IMG/VR virus record: IMGVR_UViG_3300031775_001407
Coordinates: 1-22,211 of that record
Length of the DNA: 22,211 bases
Source: a virus
Reading direction: 5' to 3' (one strand)
Below the pieces are notes generated by a model. It saw only the letters and a program-made list of their open reading frames with translations. It ran no database searches and had not been told where the DNA came from. How positions within the stretch are numbered: the first letter of the stretch is position 1; each line of letters opens with the position of its first letter. This document shows, piece by piece, positions 13,338 to 22,211 of this stretch. The translations under genes were made by a program, and so were the position numbers.

Positions 13338-16300
13338 TAAGTGACATAGATATAATTATTGCGGCTATATGTTTCGTTTATGAAATACCTTTAATCTTAT
13401 TGGATAACGCCGTGGATGTGATATGGGACTCTCTGACCATGGGGAGCCCTGCTTTGTTGGCGAATTTTTTTGGAGGAGGGTCGGTTCCCACTAATAGATC
13501 GCCGGTTACAGACCAACGAGGAGTGGTGTCCGGCAAAATTTCCTCGGACGAAAGCAAGGGGCAATTAGTAGTAGTAGATTCTGATGCAGAAGTTGTAGAT
13601 TTAATAGGAGAAGGTTCTATAGAAGGCCTCGTCTCCGGGACATGGAGCTTCGAAGGAGCAAAGGGGGCCACTGGCTACACTACAACAACGCCTTGGATGG
13701 GGTCCAACGGGTTTACTCATTATATCGCGACGGGGACCCTCGTTGACTCAGACAGTGAGGAGGCCAAACAACAGCGCAAGGACTTGGGCTTCTTGCAGTC
13801 TATATACTGGAACAACACTCCTGTAGCAGATAGAAACGGATTCTATAATTTCTCCAATATCAACGTTGAATATACTAAGGGGCTACCAGAGGGCAATTTA
13901 GCAGCTTTAAATCCAGACCTCCCTTTTCAGGAATCGATGGATTTGACAGTTGAAAGACCTATTGGGGAAAGATTGTACGGCCTTTCCCTCCAAGGGGGCA
14001 GTATCCCCAGCGCCACAAAAGACAGTACACCATCCCAGAGCGAATTGGCGGAAAGCGCCGCTATAGATACTGTTGCTAAAACTTATTCAATAATCAACAA
14101 AGAATGCGGCAAAGTTCAATTACGCGTGAGAGTGTCTCAGTTGTTCGAACAAATAAGAGACGATGATGCCCCTAGGAGTTATGATGAAGACGATGACATC
14201 CCAGCAGTGGGGTATGGAGACATTAAAGCTCGCTCTATTAGATACAATATTTATTACCGCCCTTTATTTGACACTTACTCAGACACTACCGACGGTACAC
14301 CCCCAGAAATCCCTAAATGGGAATTTTACAAAACGGAAACTATACAAGGTCATGTAGATCAAGTATATGTGCGTTCTACAACTATAGACTTCCCTTCTGA
14401 ATATTTTGATCAACCCGGCTTCAATGGATGGGAAATTAAAATCATCAGGACAACCCCAGAGTCTCTTACTGCTTATTTAAAAAACCAAAGCTTTGTAGAT
14501 TCTATTGTAGAAATTTATGGCACTAAGCTGCGTTACCCTTATAGCAGCATGGTATACTCTAAATTTGATGCCGAATTTTTTAGCAGAATTCCTTCGCGCT
14601 CGTACGACACGAAGCTTTTAAAAGTTAAGATCCCTAACAATTACAACCCCATAAAGAAAACGTACGGCAGAAGTGATGCGCTAACCATACTAGACGCGGG
14701 ATGGGGGCTAGGAGGCGGTACAATTAACTGTAAGGTTACTACTAAACTGAAAGAAGATCAATTAGTCTACTTTCAAAACGGGGCCATTATGAAAGTTGGG
14801 ACCGAAACTCTCCCTACTGCTAGTACGTCTATACCCGCCGGGTCAACATGGGTAAGAGGAGGGTCACATGGAGCTCTCTATGGAAACTATCAATACCCCA
14901 CTCTTGGAGACCAAGCAGCGACTACCGAAGGATACTCCGGAGGAACTGATAGCGATAATTTTTGGGATGGAGGCTTTAAGCAGATAGATCAGTGGCCCGC
15001 AGGGATGGCGGTTCCTTTTCCGACCCCTGCTCTTGTGGAAAAAGAATGGACCGATAATCCGGCGTGGTGTTTTTATGATTTATTAACTAATCCTAGATAC
15101 GGTTTAGGAGACTTTTTGGAAGAATCCCAAGTGGATAAATGGGCCTTGTATGAAATTTCCCAATACTGTGATGTTATAGTTCCTGATGGAAATGGGGGGT
15201 TAGAGCCCCGTTTTACCATGAACCATATAATCACTTCGCGCGAAGAAGCTTACAAGGTTGTCAATGACCTCTCTTCTATTTTTCGGGGAATTGTCTACTA
15301 CTCTAATGGCCTCATACATGCAGTTCAAGACGCTTTCAAGCAACCCCTTTATCAATTTAACAATTCTAACGTGGTGGAGGGTAGTTTTAATTATTCCTCC
15401 TCCTCAAAGAAGTCTCGTCACAGCGTAGCAGTGGTAAGATATATAGATAAAACTAACCTATATCAACCCGCGGTAGAGTATGTAGAAGATCCAGAATCTA
15501 TAAAAAGATATGGCTTACGTCAGATAGAAACTACCGCGCTGGGGTGTACTAGTCGCGGTCAAGCTCGAAGATTTGGTCAATGGCTCCTAGCGAGCGAGTC
15601 TCAGGAGACCGAAAGTGTTTCATTTGACGTAGGTCAAGATGGAGCTTATTTGAAACCGGGCGATATAGTTCAAATATATGATCAATACCGCACCCCTTTG
15701 AAGTTTGGCGGAAGGACTAATATAGTTCAAGGAGTCGAATCTTCTCCGGCGGGACCGATAACCTACCCCGAGCCTGTAATAGTTGACGGCGAATATACTC
15801 TCGGCCCAGACCAAGGACCCGTAACGGGGAATAGTATTATAATTGATAATGCCGTAGCTTTTACCCCGGATACTATTTATAAGTTCTCGCTTTTAACTCC
15901 TACTTACAATTATGAGTCTACGGAAATTAGCGACCTAGCCTCCACGGATGAAGTAAGAAGGTCCCAAATTCAAAATTTATATTTCGATGGAAGCCATACC
16001 CAGACGATCACAGGATCTTATGGCGATAACCTATTACGGTCCGACTATGAAGAAGGAGGAAGCGGGATTGCTACTCAAATTTATTTCCATACCGGGCTTA
16101 TGCTCACAGATGGAACCCCTATAGGAACAGGGAATCAGTTGGATTTCGACAATTATGTTATTACTGGCTACACCAATGATTATGTCAAAGGGGACGTGGA
16201 TGGAACCACAGATGTCCCCGCTTCTTATTCGGGGGGATGCTTTTCTGGAGAAAATCTAGTGTGGAGCGCTGAGGTAAACAACCCCACGGGAAGTGAATAT

Positions 16301-19300
16301 ATTAGTGGGCATTTTGCTAACTATCGTATTATAAACGTTGCTGAGAGTGACCAAGATAATAGCTACGGAGTATCCGCTTTAGCCTATTCTACAGGAAAAT
16401 ATGACTACGTAGAGAATCGCTTAGCTTTTGAGGACGTGCAAGTAGATAAAAGACCGATTTGGCCTTATCTTCATTATAACAGAACTATTCCACAGTCGGG
16501 TATTCAAGACTGGGCAACTATAGAGGCCGGGCACCCTAATGATAATACCGCTGGGTTTCCTGAAGCTCGGTACGACGACTATTCAACGTTTGAAGTCACT
16601 TTCCCTCAAGCCTCCACCGCTCTCGAAGCTGGTATGGCAGCGGGCGTTAACACCCGGTATGACATACAGTCAGCAAGTAAATTTTCATTGCCCCAACGGA
16701 TGAATTATCACATTTACGTAATGGAGCAGGATACATTGGGGAATGGTTTCAATGATGCTAGTCTTACAAAGAACAGTTTTACTATCCCCATCAACGATGG
16801 CGGCGCTACTGAAAATGTAGGAGCCATCCTTCATGAAGTAACCGACGAGGAATATAATAAGAACTTTTTAATGACCGATTCGGATAACCTTCCCCCTGAG
16901 CGGCCGGTTCTTTATTACTTAGACGGGGACCCTACAAAAAGCGCCTCCCAAAAAGGCTTTGCTATTGGGGCGACAACAGTAGAAGATGGTAAGACACCCA
17001 AGGCGGTTCAGTTTTTCTTAGAAAAATTAATTACGAAAGACACTAATTATTGGTTTGCTATATTTGCATTCAATAATCGAACCCGTTCCCGTGAAGCTAT
17101 TGTCGGATTGATCCCTTCTACGACAGCGGTAGTCTCGAACGGTCTAATCTCCTCTAAAAGAATTAAATCTAATCAAACTTTTTCTCTCGTTAAAGGGCTT
17201 AATATAGATGGGTTGTCGACTCAAAGCCTGATTGGTCCCTCCACTACGCGAAATGCCTTAAATGTATTAAATTCCACTCAGCCTTCTTTTAACTGGGACC
17301 TTTCAAATATTTACGATGAAGATAACGTAGGTTTAATAGATTTTTATGACGATTACGGAAAGAGAATGGCTCTCTCAAGTACGCAGTTATACCGTATTAC
17401 TATAAGAAAATATAACAAACGCTTCGAAACTAATAGCGCGGTTAATGACTGGACCCCTTCTTCCGATATATATTTAGAAATAACGGGATATGAACAGCCA
17501 ATATTTAACGCTTCTTTTGTCTTCTTACGAGACTATAACAGTCCCCATATAGTTTCCAGTCTTCATGAGAATAGTGACGCCACCAAATATGACGCCCAAG
17601 GAAAAGCAGACGCTTCTCTCTCTCAAGAAGATACCGCATGGTATAAAGTAGATGAAAGTGGGGTTATATTCAAAAATAACCCTAATGCTTTCCCTCTAAG
17701 GCAGTTTGATGTTGTTGTAGAAGCTCATGACAGAGATGGGGCCACTAGCGCGGGCAACTTCGTTTGGAACGGAACAATTAACCCCGTGCTTACAGTGGGA
17801 GAGGAAACAACCAATACTTACCAAGAGATGAACGGGTATAACTTCTTGCCATGTTCTCTGGGAACACCTAGCGGTTTAGTGTTTGCTCAGTATGATGAAG
17901 ACCCTAAGGATAGGTTGGATGATTATTCCTTCTTGACGCAAGGCCAAGCCCATACGAGAGAATACCCTTACTTGGCTCATGCAGCGGTTTATACAAATGG
18001 AGAACTTCACCTAAATTTGGATCTCTCCCAAGATCTGGCAGGCAATACTATTTTAGATCCCGCACAACTAAAGAATAGTTTTCCTGATGTAAGAGGTTTG
18101 GTTTATTATTATAGCACGGGAGACAACTCAAGTATTGACAGTGAAGTAGAAGGATTGAACGGGAAGAGTCAAATAGTCTTCAACCCAAATAATAAGGCTC
18201 CCTTCTTTGACCTCCAGCCGGAAAACATAGCGAGCTCTTTTAATTTTGGGCGCCAAGGAAATGTTAAATATATAAAAAGCAATGGCGATTACGGCGACTA
18301 CGGAAAAAAGAATTCTCCAGCCGCGACTGAAGGTCAGCTGGCAGAAAATATAGCGGAGGAAGGGCAACCTCCGGTTTATCGCGACACAGGAAAAAATGTA
18401 TTAGTTTATAGATATTTTCATCTTTTTGATAGTTCTACCGATCCCCGTAATATAATCATTAAGTTCCCTAAAATTGCGGCAAGTAATGTACAAAATCTTT
18501 ATTTGACCGTGGCTCTTTTTGATAGTCTATCTTTCTTAGAACATTTTGATGAACGGGGATTTCCTAAAACTAAAGCGTTAGATTTAAACGGCGCTGCTTC
18601 CGAGACAAGTAAAACACCAGTTCCGGGCGTAATAATAAAACCTAACGGAGATCCCGAGGTTGTAGCTCAAACAGTTGAGACTATTCTTCTCGACGACACC
18701 CTGAATTTCTCTACCATTCCATATGACAGCCATGACGCTGCGGGCCAACCTGTTGACTGGAAGGATGAGCTTAGGAATGAAACAGTGAATCCCCCAGTAG
18801 GGTTCATGCTCCCTCCGGGATCCCCTATTTTCCTTAAAGAAAGGAGCTTACAGACCAAAGGTCAGTCGGCTCTAGCTTACAGGGCATGGTGGGATATAAC
18901 CCTAGATCCGGGAGAGCAATATTTTGAAATGGATTTTGATCAGCCACTAGTAACTACAGAGGGAGACACGACCCCATTCTACAGGGGGCCATATAAACTA
19001 AATCGAGCAGAGCTCCCTGAGAGCGAAGCTGCCATAGAGAAGATTTCTGGTCCTTTTGTGAAATATGCCGAGAGCGTCACGGCTGCCCTTAATAAAAATA
19101 AGTTTAAAGGAATATCCTCTATCGATTTTGAGGTGACACCCTCGAGTCTTCTTGAATATGGCACCCCGGGAGACCGAAGGCATTTTCCTTTCGAGGGATA
19201 CCTCACTATTAATTTTGAGACCGAGCAGGACCCGTCTAAATATACGGTGGATTTAGAATTCAAAGGAATGACGGCGGCCTCCTCCCAGCAACAAGTAGTA

Positions 19301-20107
19301 AAAATAACAGATGGCCCCAATGAAACCAATCAAAATTCTAATTTAAGGGATTACGTCCCTAATGATTACCCCCTTGGAGACTGCCGCCTTGAAGAAAAGT
19401 CTAAAAAATATATTAAACTCTTTCTCTCCCCCTTCTATATAGGCAGCGTCTCACAAGGGGGAATGTCTGCGGAAGAAAAGGTGCAGTCAGGTGAATGGTG
19501 GTGGTGGAGAAAGTGGTGGGTGGCGAGCCCCGGGAGGGTCGATTACGGCACATATAGGAATCAGTGGAAAAGTGGTGGTTATCCTGCAAATGGCGCACGA
19601 ACCAAGGTACAGTTAAGAGCGGGAGTTACCCTGAAGGCGCAGCCCTACGGAGCAAGGTACCTACAGTTTGACTCTAGGGTTACTGCTGGTGTTACTACGA
19701 ATGTGAGGTACTTTAGCACCTTCGGGTTTCAAGACTACCTGAAAAACGCCACAACCAACGAGATAATAAAAGGCTGGGTTCCTAACAATAAGACGTGGTA
19801 CCCCAACTTTAATGGAGGAGGAGACGACCTTAATAACAATGGAAGATTTTACATGATGACAAACCTAAACTCTGAGGGATCCCTTGATTACATTCAAGAA
19901 GGTAAGTGGTCCATTGATACTTGGGTTACGGGTATGGAGGGCTCGGTGGAAGCAGAGGCTCTTTCTAAACAGCAGCAAAAGGTAAATACTTTTATCGCCA
20001 ATGCTTACGGGAAATCCGGTTTGGCTAACTGGAACTTTTTAGGTCAACAAATCAAGATTAAAGGTGGTATATTGCAGACGGATACTTTTGACGTCGTACC
20101 CCTTTAA
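13334..20107 (+). CDS. central tail-tip / host-specificity protein J homologue (2257 aa)
   Basis: The lambda J type begins with a conserved N-terminal signature: VVDLIGEGSIEGLVSG near residues 86-101, followed by QSIYWNNTPV. The tip-attachment domain follows (about 570-785) with NPAWCFYDLLTNPRYGLG, then EAYKVVNDLSSIFRGIVYY, QARRFGQWLL and LKPGDIVQIYD. Residues 785-2257 are beta-rich and unassigned, including a fibronectin-like stretch near 1190-1260. They contain a Trp cluster at 2055-2062 (four Trp, Arg-Lys, two Trp). Lambda J is about half this length; the extra C-terminal region is where receptor recognition is expected. The start overlaps gpI by ATGA and gives an unusual hydrophobic first 25 residues; ATG 13439 is a possible internal start. 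This is the receptor-facing hub of the tail. Confidence 0.9.
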   Translation: MISDIDIIIAAICFVYEIPLILLDNAVDVIWDSLTMGSPALLANFFGGGSVPTNRSPVTDQRGVVSGKISSDESKGQLVVVDSDAEVVDLIGEGSIEGLVSGTWSFEGAKGATGYTTTTPWMGSNGFTHYIATGTLVDSDSEEAKQQRKDLGFLQSIYWNNTPVADRNGFYNFSNINVEYTKGLPEGNLAALNPDLPFQESMDLTVERPIGERLYGLSLQGGSIPSATKDSTPSQSELAESAAIDTVAKTYSIINKECGKVQLRVRVSQLFEQIRDDDAPRSYDEDDDIPAVGYGDIKARSIRYNIYYRPLFDTYSDTTDGTPPEIPKWEFYKTETIQGHVDQVYVRSTTIDFPSEYFDQPGFNGWEIKIIRTTPESLTAYLKNQSFVDSIVEIYGTKLRYPYSSMVYSKFDAEFFSRIPSRSYDTKLLKVKIPNNYNPIKKTYGRSDALTILDAGWGLGGGTINCKVTTKLKEDQLVYFQNGAIMKVGTETLPTASTSIPAGSTWVRGGSHGALYGNYQYPTLGDQAATTEGYSGGTDSDNFWDGGFKQIDQWPAGMAVPFPTPALVEKEWTDNPAWCFYDLLTNPRYGLGDFLEESQVDKWALYEISQYCDVIVPDGNGGLEPRFTMNHIITSREEAYKVVNDLSSIFRGIVYYSNGLIHAVQDAFKQPLYQFNNSNVVEGSFNYSSSSKKSRHSVAVVRYIDKTNLYQPAVEYVEDPESIKRYGLRQIETTALGCTSRGQARRFGQWLLASESQETESVSFDVGQDGAYLKPGDIVQIYDQYRTPLKFGGRTNIVQGVESSPAGPITYPEPVIVDGEYTLGPDQGPVTGNSIIIDNAVAFTPDTIYKFSLLTPTYNYESTEISDLASTDEVRRSQIQNLYFDGSHTQTITGSYGDNLLRSDYEEGGSGIATQIYFHTGLMLTDGTPIGTGNQLDFDNYVITGYTNDYVKGDVDGTTDVPASYSGGCFSGENLVWSAEVNNPTGSEYISGHFANYRIINVAESDQDNSYGVSALAYSTGKYDYVENRLAFEDVQVDKRPIWPYLHYNRTIPQSGIQDWATIEAGHPNDNTAGFPEARYDDYSTFEVTFPQASTALEAGMAAGVNTRYDIQSASKFSLPQRMNYHIYVMEQDTLGNGFNDASLTKNSFTIPINDGGATENVGAILHEVTDEEYNKNFLMTDSDNLPPERPVLYYLDGDPTKSASQKGFAIGATTVEDGKTPKAVQFFLEKLITKDTNYWFAIFAFNNRTRSREAIVGLIPSTTAVVSNGLISSKRIKSNQTFSLVKGLNIDGLSTQSLIGPSTTRNALNVLNSTQPSFNWDLSNIYDEDNVGLIDFYDDYGKRMALSSTQLYRITIRKYNKRFETNSAVNDWTPSSDIYLEITGYEQPIFNASFVFLRDYNSPHIVSSLHENSDATKYDAQGKADASLSQEDTAWYKVDESGVIFKNNPNAFPLRQFDVVVEAHDRDGATSAGNFVWNGTINPVLTVGEETTNTYQEMNGYNFLPCSLGTPSGLVFAQYDEDPKDRLDDYSFLTQGQAHTREYPYLAHAAVYTNGELHLNLDLSQDLAGNTILDPAQLKNSFPDVRGLVYYYSTGDNSSIDSEVEGLNGKSQIVFNPNNKAPFFDLQPENIASSFNFGRQGNVKYIKSNGDYGDYGKKNSPAATEGQLAENIAEEGQPPVYRDTGKNVLVYRYFHLFDSSTDPRNIIIKFPKIAASNVQNLYLTVALFDSLSFLEHFDERGFPKTKALDLNGAASETSKTPVPGVIIKPNGDPEVVAQTVETILLDDTLNFSTIPYDSHDAAGQPVDWKDELRNETVNPPVGFMLPPGSPIFLKERSLQTKGQSALAYRAWWDITLDPGEQYFEMDFDQPLVTTEGDTTPFYRGPYKLNRAELPESEAAIEKISGPFVKYAESVTAALNKNKFKGISSIDFEVTPSSLLEYGTPGDRRHFPFEGYLTINFETEQDPSKYTVDLEFKGMTAASSQQQVVKITDGPNETNQNSNLRDYVPNDYPLGDCRLEEKSKKYIKLFLSPFYIGSVSQGGMSAEEKVQSGEWWWWRKWWVASPGRVDYGTYRNQWKSGGYPANGARTKVQLRAGVTLKAQPYGARYLQFDSRVTAGVTTNVRYFSTFGFQDYLKNATTNEIIKGWVPNNKTWYPNFNGGGDDLNNNGRFYMMTNLNSEGSLDYIQEGKWSIDTWVTGMEGSVEAEALSKQQQKVNTFIANAYGKSGLANWNFLGQQIKIKGGILQTDTFDVVPL

Positions 20108-20122
20108 AATTATAATTAATTG

Positions 20123-20989
20123 ATGGAATCGGCAGCTTTCTCAGCAAGTATAAAAAAAGATAGCAAGAATCTATATCTTTCTACTAATTATTTAGTTTCC
20201 ACTCCTAACGGGACTTACGTTAAAGTTGGTAAAAATGAAATATTTTATCAGGTAGAATCCTCCCGTACCCTTCAACTAAAGAAGAAGTTCGTATGCCATG
20301 GGGATTATATCACAATAAAAGGAGATTATACCTCCCAGATAAGCCGAGGAGACTCTGCTAAGCTTTATTTCGCCGAAAAAGAGGCAGTTTCCATAGGTGA
20401 AGTAGTTAAAGGAGCGCCTAAAAGAGCTTTTGGAGAAATTTTTGCTGCTCAAGGTGGTCATCAATCTAGTTCTCGGGATAACCTTACAGGCTTTCCCGCT
20501 TCTATTAGGATAGGGTCGGTAGATAAAAAAGGCTTTCCTCAGGAATGCTTCATAAACGAGGGAGGTCGTTATCTTACGCCGCCTTCTAATCCTGTGGAAG
20601 TTACCCATGAAGATGGCACTACCCTTGAATTAAATATTGAATTTGATGACGCATCAGAGACTTCGGTATTTGAAAGGGATTTTCAACACGTTGAGTTCCG
20701 TGGTGGACTAACAAAACTCCACATGAGCTACCCTTTTCCTACGGATATACAAGAGGGAGAGATGATCCTTTCTAAAACAGTTTTCTCTTTATCCCAACCT
20801 TATTCCGCTGAAGGTGTTGATAACGTACCTTGCCAGACTAGCTCCGACTTTTCCCCTATTAATAAAATCCCCCTCATGCCGCCTAGCTGCATAGCTCCCC
20901 ATTCGATATATAATAAAGCGATGGAAACTATTGATATAAGGCTCATGGAGCTTGAGCGGGAAATAACCCGCTTAAAAGCAAAGAATTAA
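20123..20989 (+). CDS. probable virion structural protein downstream of J (288 aa)
   Basis: A beta-rich protein without signal peptide or membrane segment, placed directly after the J homologue where fibre or tail-tip accessory proteins are common. The region GGRYLTPPSNPVEVTHEDGT, followed by a strand-rich stretch, resembles the GGxGYTxPPxVxVxxGxGxxA repeats of phage fibres, here in a single copy. The last 25 residues (DIRLMELEREITRLKAK) are a strong coiled coil, consistent with trimer formation. ATG 20123 is preferred to the in-frame TTG one codon earlier; neither has a Shine-Dalgarno. The stop shares TTAA with the opposing tape-measure gene. I cannot assign a specific family. Confidence 0.65.
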   Translation: MESAAFSASIKKDSKNLYLSTNYLVSTPNGTYVKVGKNEIFYQVESSRTLQLKKKFVCHGDYITIKGDYTSQISRGDSAKLYFAEKEAVSIGEVVKGAPKRAFGEIFAAQGGHQSSSRDNLTGFPASIRIGSVDKKGFPQECFINEGGRYLTPPSNPVEVTHEDGTTLELNIEFDDASETSVFERDFQHVEFRGGLTKLHMSYPFPTDIQEGEMILSKTVFSLSQPYSAEGVDNVPCQTSSDFSPINKIPLMPPSCIAPHSIYNKAMETIDIRLMELEREITRLKAKN

Positions 20990-22211
20990 ACTGACCCAAA
21001 CTTGGTAGTATTTTGGAGAAGCCCCCCGGGTCGCTGCTGCTTTATAATTTCCTGAACGACGACAGTCTGTAAAGCGGCACCCAGTTGTTTGTTTTTCTCA
21101 GCCTCTTTCACTGACCCCTCGGAAGATGCATTGCTACTGTCCTGAGAGGCATCTACGCTAGCATTTCCTCGTTTATCAACATTGACGTTGATGCTAACGT
21201 TATTGTTAATGCCAGCTCCTACTGTACCTGCCGAACCAACATACCCTCCATTGGCGTAACCGGGAACATTACCACGATTGAGCTCGTTCATAAAACCCAA
21301 TCCGTGAGTACGGACGGTATCAGGACTCATTACGTATTCACCACCCATTAACATAGCTGGAGAACGTTTAGCCGATCCACCTTGCGCCATATCAGGTAAG
21401 CCGCTATCGTTTATACCCACTCCCGCATCCAAATAATCACGAGCGCTCATGCCGCCCCGTTGTGAAGCGCTCAAGGCATTAAAGTTTTTCCTGCCTCCTC
21501 CGCTTACACTGGCACCCGTTAATTCGGATGTCAGTGGTCCGGTTTTCCCCATCATATAACTTCCGCCGATTAACATGGCTGCATTAGCGTAGGCGCTTAT
21601 GAGCCTTCCCCTTTTTTTAGCCTCATGAGCTCTCACTACTTCTTTGCGACGACGAGTCTCATCAGTTAAATAGTCCTGATAACCCCCCATAGCCTCTTCC
21701 CTACTAAACATTCTAGCGGTTTGAGGGTCATCGGCTCCTAACCTTCCTGCTAATGATAAACCGCTACTTACATCGTAGGCACCTTCAGTGGGGCGAGACC
21801 TCTCACTTACCAAACGTCCAGTCGCGGGATCTCTACGGTAAAAATTGAACCCCTTACTCAAGGAAATAGCAGCGCTCTGAGATGAACCACCCGCAAAGCT
21901 AGCCCCTGTAGCGTTAACATCCGGCCCTCCGTAATAACCGTAAGCCCCTCGACCATGACCGTAATCCTGCCCCCTCCAAGGGGAGGCCTGCTTTTGATTA
22001 CTTTGATTAATTAATCCTGACACAGCGCTTGCTCCAGCCGAAACCGCAAACATCCCCCCCATACTGTACCCCGGCGCTCCACCATTAATTGCATTTAAAG
22101 CACTATAGCCAATCTTTTGAGCTGCAGATTTTTTAATAACAAACTCCCCGCCATTCATCATGGCTGGAACATCATCTTTGTAACCAGAACCACCAGTTAC
22201 TATCCCCCCTC
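20986..22211 (-). CDS. tape-measure-like protein, C-terminal part (partial)
   Basis: The frame is open through the right edge; at the edge it reads GGIVTGGSGYKDDVPAMMNG, then GEFVIKKSAAQKIGYSALN. This is a well-known tail tape-measure C-terminal motif (GGSGxKDDVPAxLxxGEFVI). A second copy of the same block (PAMLMGGEYVMSP ... GYANGG) lies near 21244-21360. The end (INVNVDKRG, then ALQTVVVQEIIKQQRPGGLL) also matches the closing helix with RPGGLL. The tape-measure protein sets tail length and is injected or ejected at entry. At least 407 residues are visible; the N-terminal part, with its helical rod, is outside. Unlike lambda, it is on the opposite strand to, and convergent with, the M-J operon. 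Confidence 0.85.
   Translation of the reverse strand, partial: GGIVTGGSGYKDDVPAMMNGGEFVIKKSAAQKIGYSALNAINGGAPGYSMGGMFAVSAGASAVSGLINQSNQKQASPWRGQDYGHGRGAYGYYGGPDVNATGASFAGGSSQSAAISLSKGFNFYRRDPATGRLVSERSRPTEGAYDVSSGLSLAGRLGADDPQTARMFSREEAMGGYQDYLTDETRRRKEVVRAHEAKKRGRLISAYANAAMLIGGSYMMGKTGPLTSELTGASVSGGGRKNFNALSASQRGGMSARDYLDAGVGINDSGLPDMAQGGSAKRSPAMLMGGEYVMSPDTVRTHGLGFMNELNRGNVPGYANGGYVGSAGTVGAGINNNVSINVNVDKRGNASVDASQDSSNASSEGSVKEAEKNKQLGAALQTVVVQEIIKQQRPGGLLQNTTKFGSV
21244..21360 (-). repeat. protein-level repeat block 2 in the tape-measure-like gene
   Basis: It encodes PAMLMGGEYVMSPDTVRTHG, then LGFMNELNRGNVPGYANGG, about 39 residues, matching block 1 at 22054-22167 in order and spacing. The DNA sequences have diverged, so the duplication is old. 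Confidence 0.55.
22054..22167 (-). repeat. protein-level repeat block 1 in the tape-measure-like gene
   Basis: It encodes PAMMNGGEFVIKKSAAQKIG, then YSALNAINGGAPGYSMGG, about 38 residues. It is similar to block 2 at 21244-21360 in P-A-M, GGE-[FY]-V, a G, N-x-x-N-x-G and PGY-x-x-GG. Such paired blocks are common near tape-measure C-termini, and I treat them as a folded unit rather than a DNA repeat. Confidence 0.55.

Noticed and set aside
18979-19329. 116-aa minus-strand frame within J
   Set aside because: Antisense shadow of the J homologue without motif or ribosome-binding site.
13334-20107. Diversity-generating retroelement target at the J C-terminus
   Set aside because: No reverse transcriptase and no template repeat is visible in the window; the Trp cluster alone is not evidence.
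20120-20122. TTG as start of the protein downstream of J
   Set aside because: The ATG immediately following is in frame and a better start; neither has a Shine-Dalgarno.
1-22211. tRNA genes, CRISPR arrays, insertion sequences, attachment sites, intrinsic terminators
   Set aside because: Almost all bases are in convincing genes, and I saw no cloverleaf, regular spacer-repeat, transposase or GC-rich hairpin followed by a T tract.

Overview
The window looks like part of the genome of a tailed double-stranded DNA phage (virus or prophage) with a long, lambda-type (siphovirus) tail. Coding is almost gap-free on both strands, and many neighbours overlap at ATGA or TAATG junctions. I see no tRNA, rRNA, CRISPR array, insertion sequence, integrase or replication gene. 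The host cannot be read directly. One gene (2749-3432) belongs to a secreted GspC/PilP-like type that I associate with Verrucomicrobiota and related PVC bacteria, so such a host, probably aquatic, is a reasonable guess and no more.

Left region (1-3641, plus strand): a run of small accessory genes. In order these are the end of an unidentified gene, a 64-aa protein, two neighbouring DUF2589-type proteins, an Ala-rich coiled-coil protein, a complete family I inorganic pyrophosphatase, an MGMFD-type phage protein of unknown role, a signal-peptide protein with a GspC/PilP-like domain, and a 70-aa protein matching the toxin-binding half of Xre/MbcA/ParS antitoxins, with no toxin beside it.

Middle region (9848 down to 3638, minus strand): four tightly packed genes. 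Three encode divergent relatives of one another (280, 298 and 288 aa, beta-rich, virion-like). The fourth encodes a 1189-aa protein built of about ten IPT/TIG-like immunoglobulin-fold repeats without a signal peptide. Together they look like tail tube or adhesion components.

Right region (9910-20989, plus strand): a canonical lambda M-L-K-I-J tail-tip operon. gpM-like and gpL-like proteins each carry a similar carbohydrate-binding-type module. The L homologue keeps the four Fe-S cysteines. K has intact JAMM and NlpC/P60 residues. I has its beta-grasp and hydrophobic segments. J is 2257 aa, about twice lambda J. A structural protein of unknown role follows. Converging on it from the right edge is the C-terminal part of a tape-measure-like protein (22211 to 20986, minus strand), so the tail genes are split between strands.

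Regulation: a short GTGTAA motif recurs in the few real intergenic gaps, including once on each strand between the divergent tail operons (9849-9909), where a good sigma70-like promoter can also be read. Both convergent junctions end in overlapping TTAA stops, leaving no room for a terminator.
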